Shown here: one piece after another, positions 14,828 through 23,562 of the stretch
How the letters are laid out: every line of letters begins with the position of its first letter
How positions within the stretch are numbered: position 1 is the first letter of the stretch
NCBI GenBank assembly: GCA_965220105.1
Contig: OZ244811.1
Coordinates: 3,348,001-3,412,000, forward strand
Reading direction: 5' to 3'
From: Bin87 sp965220105
Lineage (GTDB): Bacteria; Chloroflexota; Dehalococcoidia; Lucifugimonadales; UBA3495
Length of the DNA stretch: 64,000 nt
Notes under the pieces: generated by a model
Told to the model about the DNA's origin: nothing
Databases searched by the model: none
What the model saw: only the letters and a program-made list of their open reading frames with translations
Program-made: the position numbers and the translations under genes

Positions 14828-16396
14828 CTATGGCCCGTCGTCGGCTCGAGTATCGCCAGGGTCGCTGTCGCCGGATAGGGAGCGCATTTGCGGGAATAAT
14901 AGCACATCCCTGATGGTCGATTGGCCGGTGAGCAGCATGACCAACCGGTCGATGCCGATACCCAGGCCGCCGGTGGGGGGCATACCGTATTCCAGCGCCG
15001 TCAGGAAATCCTCGTCGGTGCGGTCGGCCTCGTCGTCGCCGTAGGCCGTACGCATGTGTTCCTGGGCGGCGAAGCGGGCGCGCTGCACGGCGGGGTCGTT
15101 CAACTCGGTATAGGAGTTGGCGATTTCCATGCCAGCGGCGAAGGCCTCGAACCGCTCCACGTAGCCAGGACGGTCGGGGTTGCCCTTGGCCAAGGGGGAC
15201 ATGTCCTCGGGGTAGTCGATGAGGAAAGAGGGCTGAATCAAGTGGGGCTCGACGAAGGTGGACAGCATCTTGTCGATGAGGCGACCGCGGGCCTCCCGGG
15301 GCGCTGGGTCCAGGCCCAATTGAACCGCCTGGCCGATGAGCGATTCAGAGTCTGGATACCGGTCGATGTCCACGCCGCTGCGACGGTGTATCTCCTCGGG
15401 GAGCGACAGGCGCGGCCAGGGCGGAGTGAAGTCGATGAAATCCTCGCCGTAGGCCACCCGCGGCGAACCGTGCAGGTCGGTGGCCAGGGTGGACACCAGC
15501 GACTCCACCATCTCCATGACGGCATTGTAGTCGGCGTAGGCTTCGTAGGACTCCAGCAGGGTGAATTCCGGGTTGTGGTCCTGGTCGATGCCCTCGTTGC
15601 GGAACACCCGCCCAATCTCGTACACCTTGTCCAGGCCGCCCACGATGAGGCGTTTCAGGTACAGTTCGGTGGCGATGCGGAGGTAGAGCTGGGTGTCCAG
15701 GGCATTGTGGTGCGTGGTGAAGGGTCTGGCGTGGGCTCCGGCGGGTATTGGCACCAGGATGGGCGTGTCGACTTCGATGAAGCCGCGTTCGTCAAAGAAC
15801 CGGCGAATGCTGCGGATGACCCGACTGCGATGCACGAAGGTTTCGGCTACCTCCGGGTTGGCGATAAGGTCCAGGTAGCGCTGGCGGTAGCGGATTTCCA
15901 CGTCGCGCAGGCCGTGCCACTTCTCGGGCAGGGGACGCATACCCTTGGCGAGGATGGTGACGCTTTGGGCTTCGACGGTAACCTGGCCGGTGCGCGTACG
16001 CATCATGTTGCCGCTGACCCCGAGGAAGTCGCCCAGATCCAGGTCGGTGAGCAGGTTGTAAGCGTCGCCCAGAACGTTCTGGCGGAGCATGGCCTGGACT
16101 GCGCCTGAACCGTCGCGCAGGTCCAGGAAGGAAGCGCGGCCCATCACGCGCATGGAGGTAATGCGACCGGCCAGCTGCACGGGAAGAGCGGTGTCCAGCT
16201 TGCCGGCGGCCTCGTCAGTCTCGAACTGGGCTATCGCCTCGCTGGCCGTGCAACTGCGTTCGAAGCGGGGCGGGTAGGGATCGATGCCGCGCTCGCGGAG
16301 ACGGGCCAACTTGGCCCGACGGCTCTCCAGGTTGGCCCGGAGGCTGCCGAGGTTTTCGGCCTGGTCGGGAGGTGGAGGTTCGTCGTGTTCCGGCAC
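14828..16396 (-). CDS. lysS: Lysyl-tRNA synthetase, class II
   Basis: It has an N-terminal OB-fold anticodon-binding domain (VQLAGRITSMRVMGRASFLDL, then GAVQAMLRQ) and a class II core. Motif 1 is around RSRVIRSIRRFFDERGFIEV, motif 2 is YEIGRVFRNEGIDQDHNPEF and motif 3 is GGLGIGIDRLVMLLTG. GTG at 16396 is taken as start because it lies 40 bases after the greA stop and gives the usual 522 residues. The frame extends into greA to 16612, but that part is low-complexity antisense-like sequence. The ribosome-binding site is weak. Confidence 0.94.
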   Translation of the reverse strand: MPEHDEPPPPDQAENLGSLRANLESRRAKLARLRERGIDPYPPRFERSCTASEAIAQFETDEAAGKLDTALPVQLAGRITSMRVMGRASFLDLRDGSGAVQAMLRQNVLGDAYNLLTDLDLGDFLGVSGNMMRTRTGQVTVEAQSVTILAKGMRPLPEKWHGLRDVEIRYRQRYLDLIANPEVAETFVHRSRVIRSIRRFFDERGFIEVDTPILVPIPAGAHARPFTTHHNALDTQLYLRIATELYLKRLIVGGLDKVYEIGRVFRNEGIDQDHNPEFTLLESYEAYADYNAVMEMVESLVSTLATDLHGSPRVAYGEDFIDFTPPWPRLSLPEEIHRRSGVDIDRYPDSESLIGQAVQLGLDPAPREARGRLIDKMLSTFVEPHLIQPSFLIDYPEDMSPLAKGNPDRPGYVERFEAFAAGMEIANSYTELNDPAVQRARFAAQEHMRTAYGDDEADRTDEDFLTALEYGMPPTGGLGIGIDRLVMLLTGQSTIRDVLLFPQMRSLSGDSDPGDTRADDGP

Positions 16397-16436
16397 GGGA
16401 AAACTGGCGTGGCGCGATTGGCGCGGGGGTGGGTAA

Positions 16437-16913
16437 TCAGGTGATGGAGATGACTTTGAGCTTGGTCTTGCCGCTGGGAATCTGGACTTCGGCGATGTCG
16501 CCGGGGCGTTTGCCCAGCAGGCTCTTGCCAATGGGGGAAACGTGGGAGATGCGGCCCTGACCGGGGTCGGCTTCCAGGGAACCGGTAATCTGGTACTGGA
16601 CCTGCTGGCCATTTTCGCGTTCCAGGGTCACCATGCTCCACATTTCCACCGCGTCGGGCGGGGCGCCGGCGCCTGGTTTGGAACCACCGATCACGGCGTT
16701 GCTGATGAGACTTTCCAGCGAACGAATTTTGCCCTCGACGAAGGCCAGGTCCTGCTTGGCCAGGTCGGTTTCGGCGTCGTCGTCGGCGCCGCCGCGAGTA
16801 CGCGCAACATTAATCTGCTCGGCGATGGCGGGCTTTCTAACGGTGCGGAGCTCCTCCAGCGCGGTGGTCAGCTCATTGAGCTTGTTTTGCGACATGTACT
16901 GTGGCTCCGGCAT
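16437..16913 (-). CDS. greA: Transcript cleavage factor GreA
   Basis: The protein has an N-terminal antiparallel coiled coil (LNELTTALEELRTVRKPAIA to FVEGKIRSLESLI), with acidic GGADDDAETDLAKQ at its tip. The C-terminal FKBP-like domain contains GRISHVSPIGKSLLGKRPGD and KLKVISI. It rescues backtracked RNA polymerase by stimulating transcript cleavage. The start at 16913 gives 158 residues, the usual size; the frame continues to 16952. It heads the greA-lysS-serS run. Confidence 0.93.
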   Translation of the reverse strand: MPEPQYMSQNKLNELTTALEELRTVRKPAIAEQINVARTRGGADDDAETDLAKQDLAFVEGKIRSLESLISNAVIGGSKPGAGAPPDAVEMWSMVTLERENGQQVQYQITGSLEADPGQGRISHVSPIGKSLLGKRPGDIAEVQIPSGKTKLKVISIT

Positions 16914-17041
16914 TTCACCACCGCCCTGAATCCGGACCGCCCGGACTCCCAAATAGCAACTCGGGAGAGGCCAAATCAGCCTGCTCCCTCGTCGGGAATT
17001 ATACGTTCAAGCGCCGATTTTGTAAAGCCGAACTGGCACAT

Positions 17042-17157
17042 CGTAACTGTTCAGACTTGAGGGGACCTACAGGCTATCCGGTCTCTTGCGGAGGGGTAGC
17101 CAAGCACGGATTTTCCTCTGCAAATCCATTCCGTCCCCTCAAACGTGAACAGTTACG
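17042..17157. repeat. MITE-like element with about 25-bp inverted ends
   Basis: CGTAACTGTTCA...TGAGGGGAC (17042-17066) is repeated in inverted orientation at 17133-17157 (GTCCCCTCA...TGAACAGTTACG), differing only at a few central bases. The 66 bases between carry no open frame. It lies in the 340-base gap between greA and the Yip1-like gene; the remainder holds only a likely promoter region. Confidence 0.55.
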
Positions 17158-17253
17158 GCACATCCCAGGTTTCATTAATCGGACCAATGGCGTTTTAATC
17201 GGCGTAAAATCTCCCGTAACGAGCGAGAGTTTCCATAAAAGGAGGTAGCAAAA

Positions 17254-17814
17254 ATGCTGCAACGGATGATTGGAGCGGCGATGTTCAACGCCGCCACCTA
17301 CGAGGAAATTGAGGCAGACCAGGGCGCGTTGGGTCAGGCGGTCATGGTGGTGCTGCTGGTCACCTTGTGCGGCGTCATCGGCGGGATCCTCGGCGGATTG
17401 CTGGGCGGCGTGTCGGCACTGGGCATCGTTCTAGGCCTTATCGCCGGTCTGGTGTTCGGCGTGGTGCGCTGGGCGTTGTGGGTCACCGTCCTGTACGTGG
17501 TGGGTGGTCGGATGCTCCGAGCCAGCGGCACCGAGACCAGCTGGTCGGAACTGGGCCGGGTTTTGGGGTTTGCGTATTCACCGGGAGTGCTGTCCATTTT
17601 TGCTTTCGTTCCCTTCATCGGTGGGCTGTTCGCCCTGGTCGGCTTCGTGTGGACGCTGGCTGCCGTAGTGGTGGCGGTGCGTCAGGCCCTGGATTTCGAG
17701 TCGACGGGCCGAGCCATCCTGGTGGTGGTGATATCCGCCGTGGTTGGCGTGATCCCTTATATTGTCGTGGTCTGGATCCAGGCCGCCATCCTGGGAGCGA
17801 GCCCCGGGGCGTAG
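17254..17814 (+). CDS. Yip1 family integral membrane protein
   Basis: The 186-residue protein starts MLQRMIGAAMFNAATYEEIEAD, the short cytosolic lead typical of Yip1-domain proteins. About five hydrophobic segments follow, including VMVVLLVTLCGVIGGILGGL and ALGIVLGLIAGLVFGVV, and a conserved ELGRVLGFAYSPGVLSIFAF motif. AAGGAGG lies 8 bases before the ATG. The function of bacterial Yip1 proteins is unknown. It is followed after 2 bases by a second, frameshifted Yip1-like gene. Confidence 0.8.
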   Translation: MLQRMIGAAMFNAATYEEIEADQGALGQAVMVVLLVTLCGVIGGILGGLLGGVSALGIVLGLIAGLVFGVVRWALWVTVLYVVGGRMLRASGTETSWSELGRVLGFAYSPGVLSIFAFVPFIGGLFALVGFVWTLAAVVVAVRQALDFESTGRAILVVVISAVVGVIPYIVVVWIQAAILGASPGA

Positions 17815-17816
17815 GC

Positions 17817-18451
17817 ATGGGTTTCTGGCGAAGGCTGGCTGGGGTCGCCATTTTTGATCGTGCGGCGATCAGGGAAGTTCTTGAAGACCCGCGGGCGCTC
17901 TATCAGGCTATCGGCATCTTTGGCGCGGTCCTGGCACTCAACTTTCTGGGGCACATTCTCCCCGTGACTGTGCGTGACATCGACTCGTCCATCTTCGTGA
18001 CAGACGGGGGCAACTCGGCGCTGCCACCTGGGATGATTATCGCAACAGCAATGCTGGCGGCGGGTTGGATAATCAGCGTGGCCGTCATCATGTTGCTCGG
18101 CAATCGCGTGTTGTTGGCAACCTCCAGGCCGAGCTGGCGGGCGTTTATAAGTGTGTGGGGATTCGCCCAGGTCCCCGTTATCGCGTCCGAGTTGTTCGGA
18201 CTCACTCGGTTCATTTTTGGTGACGACAGCCTGATGATTGCGGGCCCGTGGTGTTGTACGCCGTGGCGTTTGGGGGCACATTATGGTCAATCGCCGTGCG
18301 GGTGCACGCGGTTCGTTGTGCCTTTGATTCGCCTTCGATACCGCGGACGTCCGCGTTGGTGGTTGGCGCCTGGCTGCTGCCGCAAATTTTTTACTCAGGC
18401 GCTCTGGCGGCATTTTGGTTCGGCTCTTTTGGGGGGGGTCCATTAATTTGA
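17817..18451 (+). pseudogene. Yip1-like membrane protein gene, single-base frameshift near 18245
   Basis: The reading frame begins MGFWRRLAGVAIFDRAAIRE and runs through two hydrophobic segments to FGDDSLMIAGP. From about 18248 the membrane-like sequence continues in a different frame (VVLYAVAFGGTLWSIAVRV onwards, ending at 18451), while the original frame becomes Cys/Arg-rich. Adding one base in the GGGCCC stretch at about 18242-18247 would restore a roughly 211-residue protein. It is either a recent pseudogene or a base missed in sequencing. It is adjacent to the intact homologue. Confidence 0.65.
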
Positions 18452-18503
18452 CGCGGCGGTCCCGGACCCGTTAGATGGAAAACAAAAGCGCAGGGAGGCT
18501 GCC

Positions 18504-19229
18504 ATGCGGGACAAGTGGGCGATTCGCGAAGAGGTTTGGACGGCGCTGGAAACGGCCCGCGTCGTGCGCGGCAAGTCGGTGCACGACAAGATTCCCCACT
18601 TCCTCGGCTGCGAGGTCGCTGCGGAACTGGCCACCGAGCTCCCCGAATGGCAGGCGGCCCGGGCCATCAAGAGCAATCCCGACCAGGCCCAACGTCCATT
18701 GCGTCAACTGGCGCTGGAGCACGGCAAGCTGCTGTATATGGCGGTGCCGCGCCTGAAGGACGAACGGGTTTTCATCGAGCTGGACCCGACCCGACCGGAG
18801 GTTGAGCCGGCCAAAGCGTCCACCATATCGGGGGCCTTCAAGGTCGGTCGTCCGGTGTACGTGGCGGAGATGCAGCCCATCGACCTGGTGATTTCGGGGT
18901 CGGTAGCGGTGAACCGGCAGGGCGTACGCATCGGCAAGGGTGGCGGTTTCGCCGACCTGGAGTACGGGCTGGCGGCGGCGGCCGGAGTCGTGCGTCCGGA
19001 CACGCCGGTAATCAGCACGGTGCACAACATGCAGGTGCTGGACGAAGAGCTGCCCTACACTCAGCACGACGTGCCGCTGGCGGTGGTGGTGACGCCGGAT
19101 GCCATCATAAGGTGCGATGACGCCGGCGCCGAGCTGCCCAAGCCCCAGGGCATCTACTGGGAAGACCTGGACGAACGCAAGATCCGGTCCATCCCGCTGC
19201 TGGTGAAGCTGCGGGACGAGATGGGGTAG
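18504..19229 (+). CDS. 5-formyltetrahydrofolate cyclo-ligase family (MTHFS-domain) protein
   Basis: The conserved C-terminal RIGKGGGFADLEYGLAAAAG block corresponds to the GKGGGYYDR folate/ATP loop of 5-formyl-THF cyclo-ligase, and the N-terminal helix (RDKWAIREEVWTALE, then KIPHF.G) matches the MTHFS-domain-containing branch. At 241 residues it is longer than E. coli YgfA. The canonical reaction makes 5,10-methenyl-THF from 5-formyl-THF with ATP. This subfamily, frequent in archaea and Chloroflexota, has not been firmly tied to that reaction. AGGGAGG lies 7 bases before the ATG. Confidence 0.78.
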   Translation: MRDKWAIREEVWTALETARVVRGKSVHDKIPHFLGCEVAAELATELPEWQAARAIKSNPDQAQRPLRQLALEHGKLLYMAVPRLKDERVFIELDPTRPEVEPAKASTISGAFKVGRPVYVAEMQPIDLVISGSVAVNRQGVRIGKGGGFADLEYGLAAAAGVVRPDTPVISTVHNMQVLDEELPYTQHDVPLAVVVTPDAIIRCDDAGAELPKPQGIYWEDLDERKIRSIPLLVKLRDEMG

Positions 19230-19307
19230 GCGTTTTGCGCTACGCCGGCGGATTCCGGAAGGAGTGGGAATGTCACCCTCACCCATCGAGTGTAGAGGCC
19301 GGGTATT

Positions 19308-19340
19308 TCACCCTCACCCGCTCCCGTCAAGGGAGAGGGG
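19308..19340. repeat. Family-A palindromic repeat
   Basis: TTCACCCTCACCCGCTCCC pairs with GGGAGAGGGGATT around GTCAA. A degenerate half copy lies at 19273-19284. Both are downstream of the MTHFS-family gene. Confidence 0.6.
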
Positions 19341-19472
19341 ATTCGTAAATATCGGGCTACAACGTCGTGTTTCCGTCAACAGATGCGCCTGTGAGTAGTA
19401 TAATTGCGCCACGACCAGAGTCCGACCGGGGCTCTGCTTCTAATCGGTCTGTGACCAAGGAGGTACGGAGAG

Positions 19473-19913
19473 ATGACGCAACAGATGCACACTCAAATGG
19501 GAGGAACCACCGGCGGAGGGGAGGAACTCATCGCGGCCGGCGCGGTTACCTTCGGCCTGGAATATCGTACTGGTGTCGGGGCCATGGACGACGAGGGTAT
19601 CTGCATTCACGTTTATGGTAACGATCTGGAAGGCGACGACAAGGAGCTGCTGCGCTTCGACTGCTTCCGGATTAATCCCCACTACCACTACCGGAATGCG
19701 CCCGTCGGGCAAAATCATCGCCTGGAGCTGGACTTCACCGCCGAGGGAGACCCGTTGGCTTGGACGCTGGATAAAATCCAGAACCGGTTGCCGATAATGC
19801 TCCTCCGGTGCGAAGCGACGTCCACCGCCCGTTCGGTCGACCAGCGGGACGTTGAGGCAGCCCTGCCGCACATCGTCGCCTGGGCGGAGACCAAGACCCA
19901 CAGTCGGGGTTAG
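19473..19913 (+). CDS. Hypothetical protein, 146 aa
   Basis: The protein has no recognised family. Visible features are a Gly/Thr-rich start, GVGAMDDEGICIHVYGND, and a striking RFDCFRINPHYHYRN segment with His/Tyr residues that could bind metal, followed by a helical C-terminal half (LAWTLDKIQNRLPIMLLRCE). AGGAGG lies 11 bases before the ATG. It stands alone between repeat elements. Proteins with the same DCF..PHYHY pattern seem to exist in related uncultured bacteria, but I cannot name them. Confidence 0.6.
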   Translation: MTQQMHTQMGGTTGGGEELIAAGAVTFGLEYRTGVGAMDDEGICIHVYGNDLEGDDKELLRFDCFRINPHYHYRNAPVGQNHRLELDFTAEGDPLAWTLDKIQNRLPIMLLRCEATSTARSVDQRDVEAALPHIVAWAETKTHSRG

Positions 19914-19940
19914 TCCGACTGGCGGTATTAGCAAGGTTTT

Positions 19941-20083
19941 TCACCCTCACCCCAACCCTCTCCCGTCAAGGGAGAGGGGGCAATCGGTTGGCCCTCACCC
20001 CGGCCCCTCTCCCGGAGGGCGAGGGGCCGGGGTGAGGGCGCGCTCCTCCTACTTACCCCTCCTCTCTCGAATCAAGGGAGATG
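19941..20083. repeat. Three adjacent family-A palindromic repeats
   Basis: Copies at about 19941-19980, 19991-20040 (CCCTCACCCCGGCCCCTCTC with its full complement) and a diverged one at 20055-20083 fill the space between convergent genes. Confidence 0.7.
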
Positions 20084-20085
20084 GG

Positions 20086-20931
20086 TTAGAGCAGCACGGC
20101 CACGCCCCGTCCCACCAGCAGAGCACCCACCACCAGCAGAGTCAGGCCCATCACCAGTATCAGCAGGTTCAGGTTGACCTTGTCGGTCAGGTTGGCGCCC
20201 AGGTAGCTGCCGGCCATGGCCGTCGCGCCCATCAGCGCCAGCAGCGTCCAGTCGACCTGGCCGTAGAGGACGTGGCCTACCCACCCGGCGGCGCCCATAA
20301 CGAAACCGATGAACAGGTTGGTGCCGGCGGCGATGCGGGGGTCGACACGCAGGATTCTCACCAGGGCCGGCAACCGAATGCTGCCCAGGATCAGGCCGAC
20401 GGCGCCGCCCAGCATCCCCACGGCGAAGCCGATGACGCCCTCGGAGGCTACACGTCGCGGCGTGAACAGGCCGGGTGAACCCTCCAGTCCGGAGCCGAAC
20501 AGCGCGCCCGACGACTCGCCGGAGCGCATCCGGTTGCGGGCGATAATCAGGAACTCGACGCCCTGCCAGAACACCAGGGCGCCGGCCAGGGCAATCAGCA
20601 GGTCATCGGGCGTGCGGTCGCTGAGCAGTCCGCCGATGAACGCGCCGATGAAGGCCGGCACCCCCATGGTCAGCACGATACGCCGGTTCACCCGCCCGGC
20701 TCGCAGATGTCGGATAGTGCCGGCCAACGACGCCAGGCTGCTGACCAGGATATTGGTGCCGCCGGCCACCGGGGCCGGCATCCCCAGCAGCAGCATGGCC
20801 GGCAATCGCATGGTGCCCAGGGCCAGCCCGACGAACCCTCCCAGGATGCCCACCAGGAAGGACACTATGGTCAGCACCGCCGCGTGCCAGACGAGTACGT
20901 CGGAGGGCAGGCCCAGTTCGGATAGGGTCAT
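20086..20931 (-). CDS. TauE/SafE family sulfite/organosulfonate exporter-like membrane protein
   Basis: The 281-residue protein has eight predicted membrane segments in two repeated halves. Each half starts with a glycine-rich FLVGILGGFVGLALGTMRLP or FAVGMLGGAVGLILGSIRLP block, the TauE/SafE signature. Each block is followed by a PAxxGGTN/IAAGTN motif. The family exports or imports small anions such as sulfite, sulfoacetate or organic acids. No sulfonate-degrading gene is adjacent; the ComDE-like pair at 27307 is a distant possibility. The substrate is open. Confidence 0.85.
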   Translation of the reverse strand: MTLSELGLPSDVLVWHAAVLTIVSFLVGILGGFVGLALGTMRLPAMLLLGMPAPVAGGTNILVSSLASLAGTIRHLRAGRVNRRIVLTMGVPAFIGAFIGGLLSDRTPDDLLIALAGALVFWQGVEFLIIARNRMRSGESSGALFGSGLEGSPGLFTPRRVASEGVIGFAVGMLGGAVGLILGSIRLPALVRILRVDPRIAAGTNLFIGFVMGAAGWVGHVLYGQVDWTLLALMGATAMAGSYLGANLTDKVNLNLLILVMGLTLLVVGALLVGRGVAVLL

Positions 20932-20945
20932 GGCAAAAGGGATAT

Positions 20946-21054
20946 GTCATTGAGAGCGCAGCGTGGCAATCTCGTGTCGACCTGGAACGGTTTGTGGCAA
21001 CCGCAGCGGACACACCATTCGGGATTGCCACGTCGCTACGCTCCTCGCAATGAC
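20946..21054. repeat. Family-B palindromic repeat
   Basis: The ends are GTCATTGAGAGCGCAGC and GCTCCTCGCAATGAC, with GTGGCAATCTCG and GGGATTGCCACG inner arms around about 50 unpaired bases. It lies between two minus-strand genes. Confidence 0.7.
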
Positions 21055-21085
21055 AACACGAGCCACCGCGCAATGGCTGTTGAGG

Positions 21086-22138
21086 TTACGGCTGGCCAAC
21101 GGCCTCAGCGACGCCAACTTCCTCCATCAGCTCGGTGATTTGGCGCCAGGTTTCGTCCTCGATGAAGATGCCTTCCTTGCTGCGCTGCTGCTCGGTGCGG
21201 TACTCGATCTCGCCCGGATAGAACACCTCGCTGAATCCGGCGGCCGGCGGCGACGTCTTGACGAACTCGGCGAACTCGGTCATCTCCTGCTTGAAGTCCT
21301 CCAGGGGGCGGAACTTGGAGACGTCGAACACGGCCAGGAAGCAACCGTCGTTGTGGCGGGCCTGCGGGTCGATGCCGAAGCCCAGGCCGGTGAGCAATCC
21401 GGAGAACATTTCCACCATGAAGGACAGTCCAAAACCCTTGTGGCCCTGGTCAGCGCCGACGGGCAGGATGGCGCCGCCGGCGGCGTAGTCGTTGGGATCG
21501 TTGGTAGGATCGCCATTCTTGTCGACGATCCAACCGTTAGGCACCTGCTCGCCCCGGTTGCGGGCCAGGCTTATCTTGCCGGCGGCCACCGCGGAGGTCG
21601 CCATGTCCAGCAACACCTGGCCGGGCAGGTTGCTGGGCACGCTGATGCAGATGGGGTTGGTGCCCAGGCGTCGGGCGCGCCCGCCGAAGGGAGCCACGGC
21701 CTTGGGGCCAGCGCCGGAGTCGGCGGTGAGCAGGGCAATCATGCCCTCCTGGGCCGCCATGGTGGGATAGTCGCCGAGGCGGCCGATGTGGCTCTGGCGG
21801 CGGATGGTGAAGGCGGCCACGCCGCTCTCCTTGGCCTTTTCGATGGCCATGCGGGTGGCCCGCTCGGTTACGACGAAGCCGAAGCCCCAGTGTCCGTCAA
21901 CGACGGCGGTGGTGGGCGTTTCGCTGAGCACTTCGAAAGGTGCGCCGGGAACGATGTGGCCCCGGTCGATGCGCTCGCAGTACTCGGGGATGTGGATGAC
22001 GCCGTGGGAATCATGCCCCGTCAGGTTAGCCTTAACCTGATGGGCGGCGACGATTTCGGCCTCGTCGGCCGGCGTGCCCTTGGCCCTATAGATGGCGGCG
22101 GCGGCTTTGTGCAGGTAGGCGGGGTCGAAAACTGGCAT
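21086..22138 (-). CDS. Ldh family (malate/L-lactate/ureidoglycolate) NAD(P)-dependent oxidoreductase
   Basis: The protein has the Ldh_2 fold landmarks: ANLTGHDSHGVIHIPEYCER with the catalytic SHG His, NPICISVPSNLPGQVLLDMATSAVAAGKI, and DQGHKGFGLSFMVEMFSGLLTG near the C-terminus. At 350 residues it has normal length. This family reduces 2-oxoacids or oxidises (S)-2-hydroxyacids with NAD(P) and is not related to classical LDH/MDH. GGAGG lies 8 bases before the ATG at 22138; the upstream extension overlaps a repeat. The substrate is unknown. Confidence 0.88.
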   Translation of the reverse strand: MPVFDPAYLHKAAAAIYRAKGTPADEAEIVAAHQVKANLTGHDSHGVIHIPEYCERIDRGHIVPGAPFEVLSETPTTAVVDGHWGFGFVVTERATRMAIEKAKESGVAAFTIRRQSHIGRLGDYPTMAAQEGMIALLTADSGAGPKAVAPFGGRARRLGTNPICISVPSNLPGQVLLDMATSAVAAGKISLARNRGEQVPNGWIVDKNGDPTNDPNDYAAGGAILPVGADQGHKGFGLSFMVEMFSGLLTGLGFGIDPQARHNDGCFLAVFDVSKFRPLEDFKQEMTEFAEFVKTSPPAAGFSEVFYPGEIEYRTEQQRSKEGIFIEDETWRQITELMEEVGVAEAVGQP

Positions 22139-22214
22139 CGGGAAACCTCCGTGGTGCGGGAGAGCAGTCGGGATGGATGTGGAGGAATTGTAGCAGGATT
22201 TCAGCAGAGGCAAA

Positions 22215-22253
22215 CTCCCTCTCCCCTGGTGGGAGAGGGCTGGGGTGAGGGGG
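22215..22253. repeat. Family-A palindromic repeat
   Basis: ACTCCCTCTCCC pairs with GGGAGAGGG and is followed by CTGGGGTGAGGGGG. It lies between the divergent Ldh and MDR genes. Confidence 0.65.
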
Positions 22254-22335
22254 AGACGATAGGTAAGGGCGACGAGATTGCCGACCCGCCCGTCCGCCAT
22301 TACACTGCCACCATCAACCTCCGGAGGGAACTTTT

Positions 22336-23370
22336 ATGAAGGCTGTTTATATCAACGAGACGGGCGGGACGGACGTGCTGAACTACGGCGACCGGCCCGA
22401 GCCGGAGATTGGGCCCGGCGAGATCATGCTGCGGGTGGGGGCCAGCGCGCTGAACCATCTGGACCTGAACCTGCGCGCCAACAACTGCCGCCGCTTCCCA
22501 CACATCCTCGGCTGCGACATCGCCGGCGAGGTGGTGCAGATCAGCCCCGATTCGGGCGCCAACCTGCAGATCGGCGACCGGGTTCTGCTGGACAACCGGG
22601 TGAAGTGCGAAGGCCACAATCTTTGCGAACACTGCGCCGCCGGCAACGACCAGTGGTGCTCACGGCAGCTACGCATCGGCGTGGATCTGGACGGCGGCCA
22701 CGCCGAATACGTCACGGCGCCGGCCATCAACGCCTATTCCATCCCCGACGACATGTCCTTCGCGGAAGGCGCGGCGCTGCCCATCGCCCTGCACACGGCC
22801 TGGCACTGCCTCATCACCCAGGCCAAGCTGCAACCCTGGGACGACGTGCTGGTGCAGGCCGCCGGTTCCGGCGTGGGCAGCATGGGCATCCAGATTGCCA
22901 AGATGATGGGCTGCCGGGTCATCACCACCGCCGGCAGCGACTGGAAGCTGGACGAAGCCAAAAAACTGGGCGCCGACGAGGTCATCAACTACCGGGAGGT
23001 GGACAGCATCAGCAGCGTGGTGCGGGAAATGACCGACGGGCAGGGCGTGGACGTGGTGTTCGACTGCGTGGGCGCCGACGTGTGGCACGAGAACATGCTG
23101 TCCCTCCGGCAGGAAGGGCGGCTGGTCATCACCGGCGTAACGTCGGGCAGCCAGACGCCCATGGATCTGTCCATTCTGCACGGGAGGCCGCTCCACCTGA
23201 TGGGCAGCGGAGGCCGCAGTCGCCGCACCATGGCCGAGGCGATGAAGATGGTAAACCAGGGCGCGTTGCGGGGCATCGTGGGCCGAACCTTCCCGCTGGA
23301 CGCGCTGGGCGAGGCGCACCAGGTGATGCACGACCGGGATTTCTTCGGCAAGCTGGTGATGCAGCACTGA
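22336..23370 (+). CDS. Zinc-binding dehydrogenase (MDR, quinone oxidoreductase/alcohol dehydrogenase type)
   Basis: The 344-residue protein begins MKAVYINETGGTDVLNYGD, has ALNHLDLNLR near the usual active site, and carries a complete structural zinc lobe (CEGHNLCEHC...WC). The nucleotide-binding motif is VLVQAAGSGVGSMGIQIAK. These features place it between quinone oxidoreductases and zinc alcohol dehydrogenases. GGAGGG lies 8 bases before the ATG. The gene is followed by repeats, then by the FAH-family gene on the same strand. Confidence 0.87.
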   Translation: MKAVYINETGGTDVLNYGDRPEPEIGPGEIMLRVGASALNHLDLNLRANNCRRFPHILGCDIAGEVVQISPDSGANLQIGDRVLLDNRVKCEGHNLCEHCAAGNDQWCSRQLRIGVDLDGGHAEYVTAPAINAYSIPDDMSFAEGAALPIALHTAWHCLITQAKLQPWDDVLVQAAGSGVGSMGIQIAKMMGCRVITTAGSDWKLDEAKKLGADEVINYREVDSISSVVREMTDGQGVDVVFDCVGADVWHENMLSLRQEGRLVITGVTSGSQTPMDLSILHGRPLHLMGSGGRSRRTMAEAMKMVNQGALRGIVGRTFPLDALGEAHQVMHDRDFFGKLVMQH

Positions 23371-23376
23371 AGTCCG

Positions 23377-23470
23377 GCCCTCTCCCCCGGGAGAGGGGTT
23401 GCGGTGAGGGGAGGATGTTAGGGCCAAAGGATTTCACCCTCACTCTGACCCTCTCCCATCAAGGGAGGCG
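23377..23470. repeat. Two family-A palindromic repeats in opposite orientations
   Basis: The first copy (23377-23411) runs CCCTCTCCC/GGGAGAGGGG then GCGGTGAGGG; the second (23432-23470) runs TTCACCCTCACT then CCCTCTCCC/AGGGAGG. They lie between two plus-strand genes. Confidence 0.65.
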
Positions 23471-23562
23471 GGAAAGCGTGGCAGTAGTCAACGGGGGTTA
23501 CCGCCGTTACAATAACCGGCAACCGCACATCGTGATACTGCCACACAGGAGGCTACTTAGTT

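Noticed and set aside
13403..14878. Long plus-strand open frame opposite serS
   Set aside because: It is antisense to a complete seryl-tRNA synthetase and has low-complexity Gly/Val/Gln content typical of high-GC shadow frames.
16397..16612. N-terminal extension of lysyl-tRNA synthetase into greA
   Set aside because: The extension is Ser/Pro/Ala-rich shadow sequence of greA; the GTG at 16396 gives the normal protein length.
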